A stretch of 63,504 nucleotides of DNA. It comes from Bacteroidales bacterium UBA1309. GTDB lineage: Bacteria; Bacteroidota; Bacteroidia; Bacteroidales; Dysgonomonadaceae. This document shows positions 45,217 through 55,196 of the stretch, one piece after another; position 1 is the stretch's first letter, and each line of letters begins with the position of its first letter. The translations under genes were made by a program, and so were the position numbers. The stretch covers positions 1 to 63,504 of the forward strand of contig DBTT01000017.1 of NCBI GenBank assembly GCA_002307185.1, written 5' to 3'. The notes under the pieces were generated by a model, which did not search any database, was not told the origin of the DNA, and saw only the letters and a list, made by a program, of their open reading frames with translations.

Positions 45217-45609
45217 CTCGTTTGTATATTATCGTGATTATACTTGTCCTAACAAACAGTATTTTTATGTCTGATAAAGATAGTGTTTTTTTTGAATTAA
45301 AAGGTTTGAAAAATAAAATCGTAGAAACCAAGCCTATTTTAAGGCATCTGAATTTCATTTTAACAACACTACAGATGCAAACATACAGATAACTTCATAA
45401 AATATTGATATTTTGAATTTTAATCCTTTCAACCCGATTATTACCTAACCCGAAATACTGATGAATGCTCAAGGATGCCAATTATTTATAAGTTTGAACG
45501 TGTGGATATTTATGCCATAAAACATGAATTTTATGGGTGATTTCGTTTGCCTCAAGCATGGTGCAATTTCTATTCAACAACTATTAGGAAAAGGATTGGC
45601 TAACGGCTA
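45217..45609. other. AT-rich intergenic region upstream of the glycogen cluster
   Basis: No gene is seen. On the minus strand TATCTTTA near 45280 resembles the -7 box and could serve the debranching-enzyme gene. A phrase related to the dispersed GGCTAACGGCTA repeats occurs at 45596-45609 just after the PPK2 stop. Otherwise nothing recognisable. Confidence 0.35.
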
Positions 45610-46491
45610 TTATATTTGAATGTCTTTTTCGGTTAATTGCTGCTTAACTTTGAGCAGCTCATCCGCTTCTTCTTTCGAGACTTCGGGAAAACTCAAGTTC
45701 ATCGACTTTAACTCTTGCACGATTATCTGTATTGCGGTAAGCCTGGCAAACCATTTGTTGTCGGCGGGAACAATGTACCAAGGAGCATGCTTCGTGTTCG
45801 TTTCGTTAATAGCGTCTTCGTAAGCCTTTTGATACTTATCCCACAAAGCACGTTCTGCCATGTCGGCTGCTGAAAATTTCCAATTCTTGTCTTTTTCATT
45901 AATCCTGTCGAGAAAGCGTTTTTTCTGCTCATCCTTCGACACATGAAGGAATATTTTCACGATCTTTGTCCCGTTGCGGCTCAGATGCTTTTCGAAATCG
46001 TTGATGCTTTCGTAACGTTCTTTCCAAAACTTTTCGTCAAAAGCATCCACCGATTTCCATGTCTTTTCTTTTAGATTGTATTCGGGATGCACCTTGCACA
46101 CCAAAACACTTTCATAGTGGGAACGGTTGAAAATACAAATCTTGCCCTTTTCAGGAAGCGAAATGTAGTGCCTCCAAAGGAAATCGTGGGAATATTCAAG
46201 GGTGCTTGGTGACTTAAAGCTTTTGACTTCGCAGCCTTGCGGATTGACTCCACCAAAAACATGTTCGATCAAGCTGTCCTTGCCCGCAGCATCCATGGCT
46301 TGGAGCACAACCAACAGCGACTGGCTTCCATCGGCATACAAAAGATCCTGCAACTCATGCAATCCTTTCTTCGCCTCTTCAAGCATTTGAAGCCCTTTGG
46401 CCTTTGTCAATTTCCCTTTGTATTGTGTCTTTTTCTTCTCGATAGATATCGGCTTATCCACCAAAAAATTGTCTGTGAAGTTTAAATCCAT
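45610..46491 (-). CDS. ppk2: Polyphosphate kinase 2 family phosphotransferase
   Basis: This 293-residue enzyme transfers phosphate between polyphosphate and nucleotides. The start at the ATG complementary to 46489-46491 (MDLNFTDNFLVDKP) gives the normal length. It has Walker A VLQAMDAAGKDSLIEHVFGG (about 61-80), GVNPQGCEVKSFKSPS (about 80-95), the Walker-B-like ICIFNRSHYESVLV (about 119-132) and the lid module RNGTKIVKIFLHVSKDEQKK (about 171-190). The class (AMP- or NDP-specific) cannot be told by eye. It is next to, but 390 bases from, the glycogen cluster, so storage-polymer metabolism is grouped here. Confidence 0.9.
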   Translation of the reverse strand: MDLNFTDNFLVDKPISIEKKKTQYKGKLTKAKGLQMLEEAKKGLHELQDLLYADGSQSLLVVLQAMDAAGKDSLIEHVFGGVNPQGCEVKSFKSPSTLEYSHDFLWRHYISLPEKGKICIFNRSHYESVLVCKVHPEYNLKEKTWKSVDAFDEKFWKERYESINDFEKHLSRNGTKIVKIFLHVSKDEQKKRFLDRINEKDKNWKFSAADMAERALWDKYQKAYEDAINETNTKHAPWYIVPADNKWFARLTAIQIIVQELKSMNLSFPEVSKEEADELLKVKQQLTEKDIQI

Positions 46492-46803
46492 GGCCTTTCC
46501 ATTTTTAGTGTTATACTTATTGAGCAAAAAAGCTATATTTCACAAATATAAAAAGAATCTGGCGCTTTTAAATTTTATAATGGAAATAACTTTTAGAAAG
46601 ACAAAACACTTAGCCGGCATAATCTATCGTTTAGGGCGAAAGAAAAACCTTTTCTTGCTCGGTTTCAATCCCTGTTGGATGACTCAACAAACTATAACCA
46701 AAAAAACTGGAGCTTGACTCTCGTTCAACAAAAAAGTTCGAAGGACAGCCACATGCTTATCCTCCGAACCCCAACAATAAACTTGAGATAAGATGATGGT
46801 CGT

Positions 46804-47715
46804 TTATGGTAGGCCAACGACAATCATTACAGGGAAATGATCCGATGGACACCTCGCTGAGAAAGAACGGCTACTACCGTTAGCTGGTTCTCCAGAAAGT
46901 TTTGGCTGGTCAACCCGGTAGGTATCAGTAAGAATCCCATATTTCAACACGGAGAATTGATCAGTAAGGAAAATATGGTCTATCCTTTCGCCTGAGGAAG
47001 AACCTTCGGGATTGAATCCATTGAAGGTTCCTGCCGGGTCATACCGAAGAGGGGATTTGTCATAAGCATCCCGAAGCTTGCCCGAAGTGTTCAATAATTG
47101 ATATGACGGGGAAAATTGACTGACGTTGAAGTCGCCGGTGAGTACCACAGGGATTCCTTCCGGCATTTCCTGTATCTTTTTTAGAATCAGTTTGGAGCTT
47201 TCTTCCCGCGCAACTATCCCTTTGTGATCCATGTGCAGGTTGAAAAACACAAATACCCGACCTGTGCTGATTTCCTGAAATTTCCCCCACGTGCAAATTC
47301 GTATGCACACGGCATCCCATCCCAAATTAGGTTTCGACTCATCTTTTGATAGCCAAAAATCACCGTGGTCGAGCAACTTGAATTTGCCTTTCCTGTAAAA
47401 AATTGCCGAATACTCTCCCTTTTCCTTCCCATCATCTCGTGCCACGCCAATGTACTCGTATTCGGGCATCAACTTCTTCAGGTCTTGCAACTGATGGCAC
47501 AACCCTTCTTGCGTTCCAAATATGTCGAAGCCGTGAAACATCACAAGCTTAGCAATGAAAGGAGAACGTTGGCCCCATCCGTTGCCATTGAGAGAATCTT
47601 GCTTGTTGGCATTACGCAGATTGTAAGTCCCGATTGTGAAAACAGCCGGAGATTTGCCAAAAACTTCCCCAACAAACAACAACGGTAACAAAAGCAAATA
47701 AAATAATGTTTTCAT
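46804..47715 (-). CDS. Secreted endonuclease/exonuclease/phosphatase-family hydrolase
   Basis: This 303-residue exported metal-dependent phosphoesterase has a signal peptide MKTLFYLLLLPLLFVGEVFG, starting at the ATG complementary to 47713-47715. The EEP fold motifs follow in order: TYNLRNAN (about 28-35), GTQEGL (Glu metal ligand), FFNLHMDHKG (His/Asp), VLTGDFNVSQ (catalytic Asp-Asn), GERIDHIFL and CPSDHFPVMI (catalytic Asp-His). Members cleave phosphodiesters in nucleic acids, sphingomyelin or inositol phosphates. It lies downstream of the SusC/SusD pair and may process the imported ligand. Confidence 0.88.
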   Translation of the reverse strand: MKTLFYLLLLPLLFVGEVFGKSPAVFTIGTYNLRNANKQDSLNGNGWGQRSPFIAKLVMFHGFDIFGTQEGLCHQLQDLKKLMPEYEYIGVARDDGKEKGEYSAIFYRKGKFKLLDHGDFWLSKDESKPNLGWDAVCIRICTWGKFQEISTGRVFVFFNLHMDHKGIVAREESSKLILKKIQEMPEGIPVVLTGDFNVSQFSPSYQLLNTSGKLRDAYDKSPLRYDPAGTFNGFNPEGSSSGERIDHIFLTDQFSVLKYGILTDTYRVDQPKLSGEPANGSSRSFSARCPSDHFPVMIVVGLP

Positions 47716-47753
47716 ATAACGATTCGTATTTATTCTATTGTTAAGACAAGATT

Positions 47754-47954
47754 TCACTTTTTTATTTTTTCCAAAAATAAACCTGCGGGAATTTTTCCCT
47801 TGCAAGAAGGTATCTTCAGGCTAAGATATTTGACAACGATAGCCGTGATGTCGGATAGGTTCATCTCTTTTATTTCTCCACCAACCTTAATTCGGTTGCC
47901 CACGCAGATGAATCCCGTTCTTATTTCTTGAAGATCGGGTATGTAATTAGCTCA
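47754..47954 (-). pseudogene. C-terminal remnant of an alkaline-phosphatase-superfamily enzyme
   Basis: A frame without a start reads YIPDLQEIRTGFICVGNRIK, then EIKEMNLSDITAIVVKYLSL ending PAGLFLEKIKK. It fits the C-terminus of nucleotide pyrophosphatase/sulfatase-like enzymes (lp-I-TGFI--G-GIk-G--i----liDIAP---LG). Only about 65 codons remain, directly after the SusD stop. So a phosphatase gene was once the next member of this operon and has been deleted. Confidence 0.65.
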
Positions 47955-47957
47955 TTA

Positions 47958-49715
47958 TCACCATCCTGAATTTTGCACCAGATTGGGATTTTTAGTAATA
48001 GCTGTGCTTGGAATAGGATAATAATACTGACGGCCATCAGGATACCAATACCTATCATCGGTTGAAACAAAATTCAGGATGTTGCCATGATCCCCATCGC
48101 TCAGGGTTATGGTCGATGTTCCGTCCACGTTGATTGCAGTACAACCACTGGGAATGCTTGACGGCTCCGTTCCATTATAAAACAAGACATCATAAGTTCC
48201 ATCATTGTCAAGATCCATGGCCGTATCCAATGCCGGAACATACATCCCGTCCCATTGCTCCGCCATGAGTTCGCCCACTTTCCACCTTTTCAAATCTGTG
48301 AAGCGGAATCCCTCCAAAGCCAACTCGACGGATCGTTCCCGGCGTACTTCAAGGATAATGGGATCGGTTATTCCTGGGAAATAATTTGTCTGCAGATAAG
48401 AATCAACTTCTGTCGGTTTGGCTGTCAATCCGGATGTGATTCCGGCACGCGCACGCAAAGCCCCAATTGTTTCAGCCCAATCGGCATCAGTCATTGTCCC
48501 TAATTCGGCTTTTGCTTCGGCATAGTTGAGCAATACTTCTGCATAGCGGATTAAAGGGATACTGTTCGTGTTGTACGCACCATCGTCATAGGAAGTAGCA
48601 TCCAAGCAATATTTAATAGGCTGGTAGCCTGTATAGGTGTAACTGGCAAAATTCGGAGCCGCATAGGAGTCGTCGCGTTCATATCCGGGAGTCCGAATAG
48701 TCTGGGCAAGGCGGGCATCACGGTTTTGACACTCATCGTAAAATGCCATTGTGCTGTAATCTGCATTATCTGTGAATGGAGTGCCATCGGTGTTGAGGAA
48801 GGTGTTGACAAATTTACGAGTCATGCTCCACCTTGGGCCATAGGTACTCGAAGTCCACCACCAATTTGCAGAACTAAAGATGGAGGCGGTAGAACTAAAA
48901 GCCACGGAGAGAATCGATTCGGTGGTTACGGGCGAATCCGAGATGAAGAGTGTCCTGAAGGATGAAGATGTACCATCATCCGTATATAATGCATAGCCAG
49001 AGCTATCCATCATGGCCTCTGCTGCATCTGCAGCCAATTTCAAATAGGTATTTGCGGAATCTGTTAAGGACAGTTCGGTATGGTATTTTTCAAACGTTCC
49101 CTCAAAGAGACAAATTCTTGATTTTAGAGCAGTTGCTGTCCATTTTGAGATCAAGGTTCCATCGCCAACAGTTTCGGTAATGTTATTATGGGCATAATCC
49201 AAATCCTCTATAATATTGTTTACAATAACTGTCCGGGAATCACGAGCCCCGTAAAGAGCTTCGTCATCAACGCTTAGTGGTTCATCGATCCACGGCACAT
49301 CGCCAAAACGAACCACCATGTTATAATAAAACCAAGCCCTGAAGAATTTAGCAATGCCTATATAGTTGTTCCGTACCGACTCGCTGACATTCTCATTGGT
49401 ACAATTTACTATGAAGTAGTTGATATTCCTTAAGTCTGTCCAAGTCCATCCTGAACTCGTTTCTGCCGAATAAGCACCCTTGCGGATAAAGGAGTTGATG
49501 CTATTGACAGCCCCGTAGTCAGCCATGGCATCTTGCTGATACGCAGAACTTCCATCGGGAAGCATATTGTAGAATGAGTATGTATAGGCTTTGAGTCCTG
49601 ATTCCGAACCAAATATGGCGCTGGCGGATACAGAAGCCTGCGGTTCTTCTGTTAAATCACACGAAGATATTATTATGACAAAAAAAGTCAAAATGGAATA
49701 TATTATCTTTTTCAT
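47958..49715 (-). CDS. SusD/RagB-family substrate-binding lipoprotein
   Basis: This 585-residue outer-membrane lipoprotein has the signal MKKIIYSILTFFVIIISSCD, with lipobox SSC at about residue 19. The SusD fold follows: N-terminal TPR-type helices (ESGLKAYTYSFYNML, FFRAWFYYNMVVRFGDVPWI at about 136-155) and the C-terminal RagB part (IPLIRYAEVLLNYAEAKAEL, RRERSVELALEGFRFTDLKR). It caps the SusC channel and captures the ligand. Its gene follows susC by 13 bases. The ligand is unknown; the downstream phosphoesterase and remnant phosphatase suggest a phosphorylated compound. Confidence 0.93.
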   Translation of the reverse strand: MKKIIYSILTFFVIIISSCDLTEEPQASVSASAIFGSESGLKAYTYSFYNMLPDGSSAYQQDAMADYGAVNSINSFIRKGAYSAETSSGWTWTDLRNINYFIVNCTNENVSESVRNNYIGIAKFFRAWFYYNMVVRFGDVPWIDEPLSVDDEALYGARDSRTVIVNNIIEDLDYAHNNITETVGDGTLISKWTATALKSRICLFEGTFEKYHTELSLTDSANTYLKLAADAAEAMMDSSGYALYTDDGTSSSFRTLFISDSPVTTESILSVAFSSTASIFSSANWWWTSSTYGPRWSMTRKFVNTFLNTDGTPFTDNADYSTMAFYDECQNRDARLAQTIRTPGYERDDSYAAPNFASYTYTGYQPIKYCLDATSYDDGAYNTNSIPLIRYAEVLLNYAEAKAELGTMTDADWAETIGALRARAGITSGLTAKPTEVDSYLQTNYFPGITDPIILEVRRERSVELALEGFRFTDLKRWKVGELMAEQWDGMYVPALDTAMDLDNDGTYDVLFYNGTEPSSIPSGCTAINVDGTSTITLSDGDHGNILNFVSTDDRYWYPDGRQYYYPIPSTAITKNPNLVQNSGW

Positions 49716-49728
49716 TTTTGCTACGAAT

Positions 49729-52700
49729 TTAAAATGTTAATGACATACCGAAACTCATCGTTTTCATAATAGGATAATTTTGCCCGTCTCCGGAACTTCC
49801 GCTGGTCAAATCAGTGTCTGATCCGTATATATTGGCCACATCAATATCGTGTGTCCATTTATAGAGCGGCGACCAACAGAATAAATTTTCTCCCGAGATA
49901 TAAATGCGCAGGTTCTGCATTTTGATCTTTGATACGATTTCCTGCGGCAGATTGTACCCTAATTGAAGGTTTTTCAAACGTAAATATGCTACGTTTTGCA
50001 AATAACGATCGTTGCTGTAAGATTTCAACGTAGCATTGTACCCTACATACCGGGGAAGATAAGCATTGGGATTGTCTGTTGACCAAATATTGCCCAATTG
50101 CCATTTCGGGACATTGTTATAAGGACGATTGTATTGTCCCCAAAAGATGCATTCACTACTCGGATACCAGTCTTGATGCCCTATTCCCTGAAAGAAGGCT
50201 GAAAAAAAGAAATTGTTCCAATCAGCACTTAAATTGACACTATAAGTATAGCGGGGTGTGGTGTTCCCAATGACTTTCATGTCTCCATGACTTGATAAAG
50301 TTTTTGAACCGTAGTCGATAACGCCACTTTCATCGAGATCTCCAAATTTTAAGTCACCTGGTGCCGTTACTCCATTTGAAGAAGCATAAATCACTGTTTG
50401 AGTGGCATGTTCATCGATTTCGGTTTGATCCTGAAAAAGGCCTTCAATATGAAATCCCCAGATCTCACCAACTTTTTTTCCTGCGTAGTAATCACTGATG
50501 CTCCCTGTCAGATTGTTGTATTTATCAATTTTGGCTGTGTAGTCGGCCAGGGTGGCTTTCAATTGATAGTTGAAAGGCTTACCTTTTAAATTAAACTTGT
50601 CTGCATAATTCACCGTTATTTCCCAACCGCGTGTAGTCATATCTGCATAGTTACCCTTAGGTGAATCTGCACCAAACACATCTGGAAGTGTTGCCCCTGT
50701 CGTGTACATGTTTTTAGTCTTGCGGACATATGCGTCGCCTACAAATCTTAAGCGGTTTTTCAGCATCCCGAAGTCTAATCCTATATTAGCAGTTGTCGCA
50801 GTCTCCCACGTTAACCCATCCGGAATAACGGCTGGCGCACTCGTGGTTTTGTTGTTAGATCCGTTTAACATCCGTCCGGAACTGCTGATTGTAAATAATT
50901 CCTGGTATTTGTAAGGATCTATATTTCCATTACCAAGCGATCCGTAAGAAGCCCTGATTTTCAGATCTGAAATTAAGTTGTCATTCAAATGCCAGAAAGG
51001 CTCTTCCGAGATGCGCCATCCGACCGACGCGGAAGGGAAAAAGCCCCATTGCTGATTGGTCGGAAATTTCGAGGAGCCATCATACCTGCCGTCAAACTCG
51101 AACAAATAACGGTCTAAAAAAGAATAATTTACGCGAGAAAACCCTCCTACAGTACGCCATTTGCTGTAATCCCCACTGGTGGTAATTGTAGTACCCAAGG
51201 CCAAATTAATATTAGTGACATCTTCTGTTAATAAGCCATCTCGCTGGGTGGAAACATATTTGTAAACTTGTTGCTCGTAGTTGTATCCTGCCATAAACTT
51301 AAAGGCGTGGTTATCGCCAATTTTTCCCGCATAATCGGCATAAACATTTCCTGACAGATATTGATAGCTTTTGGATATATCTAGGATATCGTTATAATCG
51401 GATCTTAAATAAGAAATCACATCTGGAGCTGTGCTATAAGGAACAGGAACCCTGATTTGTTGTGAATTATTGTCTGTTGAACGGAATGTAAAGTCTCCAT
51501 TGATGTGCACCCGGTCCGAAAAGAATGTAGCTGTGGCAGATACCGTATTTCTTAATACCCGGTTATCCGTGTCTATCCCATTCTTCCCATAGATGAAGTC
51601 TCCAATAGTGTAGGCCGCAGAATAGGTCAATGTTCCATCAGGGTTGAATATGGGAGAGCTTGGATGCCCTTCGTCTGAAATATTACGCCAGATAGATCCA
51701 CCTTCACCCACATTGATTGGGTTGTGGTAAAGAAGTTTTGAATAATCCAAGTTATTTGATACTTTGAGCCAGTCGGTGACTTGCAACGATTCCTTTGCCC
51801 GGATATTGTAAGTCGAATATTTATCTGTACTATATTTGAACAACCCGTCGTAGCCATAATAGCGTCCCGATAAATAAAAATCCATTTTGCCGGAATTGCC
51901 AACTACCGAAAAATTATGATCTTGTGCAAAGGTTAAATTCTTATACAACGCCTTGTAATAGTTTTCATTCCCATAATAAACATATTTGTCATTTACAACC
52001 TCGTAGTTTTGGGTGTTGCCTTCATCTTTCCTATCCTTGAAATCAGACAACCAAGTCGTTGAAAAAGCTTGTGTCTTATTCATTTTCGCAGGTGTAGCAT
52101 TCTTAGAGTTATAATATGATGTATAAAACATCGACGCATAGGTATATCCGTCATCCACAATATCCGGAACATCGACAGGAGATCCGAAGGTCGAATTGAA
52201 AGAGTAGGTGATCGAGGTTTTCCCTTTTGTTGCATTTTTTGTTGTGATCAACACGACGCCGTAAGTTCCTCTCGACCCGTAGATTGCGGCCGATGAAGCA
52301 TCTTTCAATACGCTGACAGATTCGATATCGTTGGGATTCAACATAGCCGGATCGCCTTCTACTCCGTCGATAAGCACCAAAGCACTACCGCCTTGCCCAA
52401 TAGAAGTAGTTCCACGGATATTGAAACTTGCTGTCCGCGTTGGCTTGCCATCGGTAAGAGAAATGTTCAGGTTGGGCACAACACCCATCAAGGCTTGGGT
52501 GACATTGGATACCGATCGGTTTTCAAAAACCTTGCTCGAAACCTGATCCACCGCGCCGGTGAGGTTTGCTTTTTTCTGGCTGCCATATCCGATCAACACG
52601 ACCTCGTTCAGCACGTTTGAATTGCTCTTCAATACGATATTTATTTCTGTATTGCTGCCTAGTTTTATATCTGTCGAATTGTATCCCACAAACGAAACAT

Positions 52701-53193
52701 GGATCGTTGCATTTTCTGGAACATCCAACGAATACCGGCCATCGATATCGGTGATGGCTCCGAATGCCGTACCTTTTACCAAAACATTTGCCCCTACCAC
52801 ATATTCACCCACTTCATCTTTGACAACACCGTGGATTCTTCGTGTCTTACCAACTGGTGCGGCGGGCTTCTTTTCGGCAGGCTTTTCATTTATCGCATAT
52901 AAATTGTTGCCAACCTTTTTATAAGAAAAGCCTGTTCCCTTTAAGGTTGCTTCCAAAACCTGCTCCGCAGAACTCCCATCCGCATTGTATGCCGAGACAC
53001 GGATTCCGGCCAACTGCTTGGAGTCGTATGTTATTTTGCATCCGTAAACCGAGTGCAAAGTATTCAGCCGCTCGATAAGGCTTTCCGCCGCAAAGCGTCT
53101 ATTTGTTGTCTGCCCGCATATCATTTGCGAACAAATTAAAGATATGCTCAAAAAGCATATTCTAAAGAAATTCCACTTGTCTTTTTTTTTCAT
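49729..53193 (-). CDS. SusC/RagA-family TonB-linked channel with STN signalling domain
   Basis: This 1154-residue transporter starts at the ATG complementary to 53191-53193 (MKKKDKWNFFRICFL). It has a signal peptide and then an STN domain (about 35-100; FAAESLIERLNTLHSVYGCK, GTGFSYKKVGNNLYAI). A CarboxypepD_reg-like domain follows (about 118-200; IHGVVKDEVGEYVVGANVLV), then a SusC plug (about 210-320; QVSSKVFENRSVSNVTQALM, IRGTTSIGQG, VLKDASSAAIYGSRGTYGVV). The remainder is a barrel ending MKTMSFGMSLTF. The STN domain is what contacts FecR anti-sigma factors, and such genes lie next door. It forms the uptake complex with SusD. Confidence 0.93.
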   Translation of the reverse strand: MKKKDKWNFFRICFLSISLICSQMICGQTTNRRFAAESLIERLNTLHSVYGCKITYDSKQLAGIRVSAYNADGSSAEQVLEATLKGTGFSYKKVGNNLYAINEKPAEKKPAAPVGKTRRIHGVVKDEVGEYVVGANVLVKGTAFGAITDIDGRYSLDVPENATIHVSFVGYNSTDIKLGSNTEINIVLKSNSNVLNEVVLIGYGSQKKANLTGAVDQVSSKVFENRSVSNVTQALMGVVPNLNISLTDGKPTRTASFNIRGTTSIGQGGSALVLIDGVEGDPAMLNPNDIESVSVLKDASSAAIYGSRGTYGVVLITTKNATKGKTSITYSFNSTFGSPVDVPDIVDDGYTYASMFYTSYYNSKNATPAKMNKTQAFSTTWLSDFKDRKDEGNTQNYEVVNDKYVYYGNENYYKALYKNLTFAQDHNFSVVGNSGKMDFYLSGRYYGYDGLFKYSTDKYSTYNIRAKESLQVTDWLKVSNNLDYSKLLYHNPINVGEGGSIWRNISDEGHPSSPIFNPDGTLTYSAAYTIGDFIYGKNGIDTDNRVLRNTVSATATFFSDRVHINGDFTFRSTDNNSQQIRVPVPYSTAPDVISYLRSDYNDILDISKSYQYLSGNVYADYAGKIGDNHAFKFMAGYNYEQQVYKYVSTQRDGLLTEDVTNINLALGTTITTSGDYSKWRTVGGFSRVNYSFLDRYLFEFDGRYDGSSKFPTNQQWGFFPSASVGWRISEEPFWHLNDNLISDLKIRASYGSLGNGNIDPYKYQELFTISSSGRMLNGSNNKTTSAPAVIPDGLTWETATTANIGLDFGMLKNRLRFVGDAYVRKTKNMYTTGATLPDVFGADSPKGNYADMTTRGWEITVNYADKFNLKGKPFNYQLKATLADYTAKIDKYNNLTGSISDYYAGKKVGEIWGFHIEGLFQDQTEIDEHATQTVIYASSNGVTAPGDLKFGDLDESGVIDYGSKTLSSHGDMKVIGNTTPRYTYSVNLSADWNNFFFSAFFQGIGHQDWYPSSECIFWGQYNRPYNNVPKWQLGNIWSTDNPNAYLPRYVGYNATLKSYSNDRYLQNVAYLRLKNLQLGYNLPQEIVSKIKMQNLRIYISGENLFCWSPLYKWTHDIDVANIYGSDTDLTSGSSGDGQNYPIMKTMSFGMSLTF

Positions 53194-53317
53194 TGTCCTT
53201 ATTTTTAATGATTTGTTATGTTTATTCTTGATTTCAATATGCACACAAGAGTCTAAGCTACCTTCAAGTTGCAGCTTGCTTTTAAAAAACCGTTTATTTA
53301 TTATTTAGGTAACCTAA

Positions 53318-54313
53318 CTATTCATTTGAAGGCAACACAGTAATCACGCCATCACGATATGTGTATTTGATATTGTACAGAACACAGATTGACCGTATCA
53401 CATCTTCAGGAGTATCCGTCTTGTCATATATCCCGTTGATCATCACTCCAGACAATGCCTTTCCGCTGATCTTCAGGTCTATCCCATAGTATTGCTTCAT
53501 GCGGAATGTGAGTTCATCTGCATCCGCATTGTTCAAGACGAGCTTGCCGGCTGTCCATTTGTCAATCTCACTACAATCTTTATCTGTTATCTCGAATGTA
53601 TTGGCCTTGATATCATATGCCAATTCCGTGTTTTTAACCAAAGTGCCCAAATGCTCCTTCCCCCGGCGAACGTCCACCTTGCCCCGGCGTACGGAAACGG
53701 TGTATTGGTTCAGGTTGGGATACGATTTAACATTGAAAGAAGTACCCAACACCCGGATACTGAAGTTGCCGCTGTGAATTATAAAAGGTCTCCGGGCATC
53801 CTTCGCCACATCAAAAAAAGCCTCCCCATTGAGCCAGATTTCCCTCTTATCCCGGTTGTAGGTTGACTCATAATATTCGATCCGGGTGTTCTGGTTCATG
53901 GTTATTTTTGTTCCGTCGCCAAGCTCCACCTGCTTCATCCGTTCATCGCCTGTGCGAATGCTTGTAGCAGCCATTGGAGAATTCAAGGTATCATCCTGGA
54001 AAACCGTTTTGTTGACAAAGAAAATCGCCGCCAAAACAGCCACAGCAGAGATGGAATAAGCAACCATCTTCTTTATCTTTCGTTTATTCCTTTCCCGGCG
54101 TATCTTGCCCGACAAGTTAGCATAGACTTCCTTCCTCAATTTTTCGGAAGCACCGGCAGCCATCTCCGGCAAATTTCCATTCCGAATGATTTCACTCGCC
54201 TTTTTCACTATTTGTATCTCTTCGTTCGATGCCCGACCTTGAAAACAACGTTCATACACATCGCTCAAAAAATTTAAAACTGCCGCCCTGTATTCCAATT
54301 TATCTTTCTTCAC
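53318..54313 (-). CDS. FecR-family anti-sigma factor
   Basis: This 331-residue inner-membrane regulator has an N-terminal cytosolic helical part (about 1-80) that would hold the sigma factor, and one membrane segment (MVAYSISAVAVLAAIFFVNK, about 85-104). A periplasmic FecR domain follows (about 120-235; RTGDERMKQVELGDGTKITM, LNGEAFFDVAKDARRPFIIH, RVLGTSFNVKSY), then a DUF4974 domain (about 250-328; LVLNNADADELTFRMKQYYG). It relays SusC occupancy to the ECF sigma factor. It is 125 bases upstream of susC on the same strand and divergent from the sigma gene. Confidence 0.93.
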   Translation of the reverse strand: MKKDKLEYRAAVLNFLSDVYERCFQGRASNEEIQIVKKASEIIRNGNLPEMAAGASEKLRKEVYANLSGKIRRERNKRKIKKMVAYSISAVAVLAAIFFVNKTVFQDDTLNSPMAATSIRTGDERMKQVELGDGTKITMNQNTRIEYYESTYNRDKREIWLNGEAFFDVAKDARRPFIIHSGNFSIRVLGTSFNVKSYPNLNQYTVSVRRGKVDVRRGKEHLGTLVKNTELAYDIKANTFEITDKDCSEIDKWTAGKLVLNNADADELTFRMKQYYGIDLKISGKALSGVMINGIYDKTDTPEDVIRSICVLYNIKYTYRDGVITVLPSNE

Positions 54314-54587
54314 TGTTGCTTGTCAAATAATATTTAATTTCCAGGAGGAAGCTCCACACAGCCTCCATAACAATGGCGTAAAAACGAGGCACAATATCCC
54401 GAATAAAACGGTTAAGTGTTTGTTACAACCACTTAACAACTATAAAATTTCAAGCGAAGCAATCTTTCGGTCAAGGTGCAAACCCCATAGCACTTTCCTT
54501 TTGCAAATCAATTCTACATTAATTAACCCCTATTTAATGATATTGTAGCCATATATGTATTCATTTGTATAAAATCTACTGGTTAGA

Positions 54588-55196
54588 ATGGAAACGCTTG
54601 ATAAAGATTTATTGGAAGGCATTCTAAAGAAGGACGAAGGTTCATTTAAAAAGTTGTATGCCAAATACAGCGACATCACATTGAGACAAATAAGCTCCAG
54701 AATTGCCGATGCCGACACATCCAAAGACTTGTTTCAGGACTTTTGGCTTTCTGTGTGGACATCGGCCGAATGGGTGCGTACAGACGAGGAGGGCAACGCA
54801 TCCAAATCGCTTTTCTTCATCTTGTCCAAACGTATTTTAGACTATTACCGCAACCTCGCCAAAAACCTCACCGAAAACGTTGATGATATCGAAAAAATTG
54901 TTGATCAGCGTTTGCACTATTCGCATGTCATCGAAACTATTGTGGAAAAAGAAATTGATTTGCTCATCGATCAGTTGATAAGCCAGATGCCCGAGTTGGA
55001 CCAGCTGATATTCACCTTTCGTGTGAAAAAACAATTCTCTATCCGAGAAACAGCTGCGGAACTATCCATGAGTGAAAAGACCGTTCAAAATCGTATGACT
55101 AAAATTTCAAGCGAATTGCGGGAGAAATTGACTTCGGCAAATGTCAGACAAGACATCCTTTACGGTGTTTTGACCCTGCTCTATCTCCATTTGTGA
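54588..55196 (+). CDS. ECF-type RNA polymerase sigma factor
   Basis: This 202-residue factor has sigma region 2 (about 12-90; FKKLYAKYSDITLRQISSRI, SKDLFQDFWLSVWTSA) and region 4 (about 125-185; MPELDQLIFTFRVKKQFSIR, ETAAELSMSEKTVQNRMTKI). This is the Bacteroidetes SigK/EcfG-like type paired with FecR. Here sigma and anti-sigma genes are divergent, separated by 274 bases, while they are usually in one direction. It would switch on the fecR-susC-susD operon when its ligand is present. Confidence 0.93.
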   Translation: METLDKDLLEGILKKDEGSFKKLYAKYSDITLRQISSRIADADTSKDLFQDFWLSVWTSAEWVRTDEEGNASKSLFFILSKRILDYYRNLAKNLTENVDDIEKIVDQRLHYSHVIETIVEKEIDLLIDQLISQMPELDQLIFTFRVKKQFSIRETAAELSMSEKTVQNRMTKISSELREKLTSANVRQDILYGVLTLLYLHL

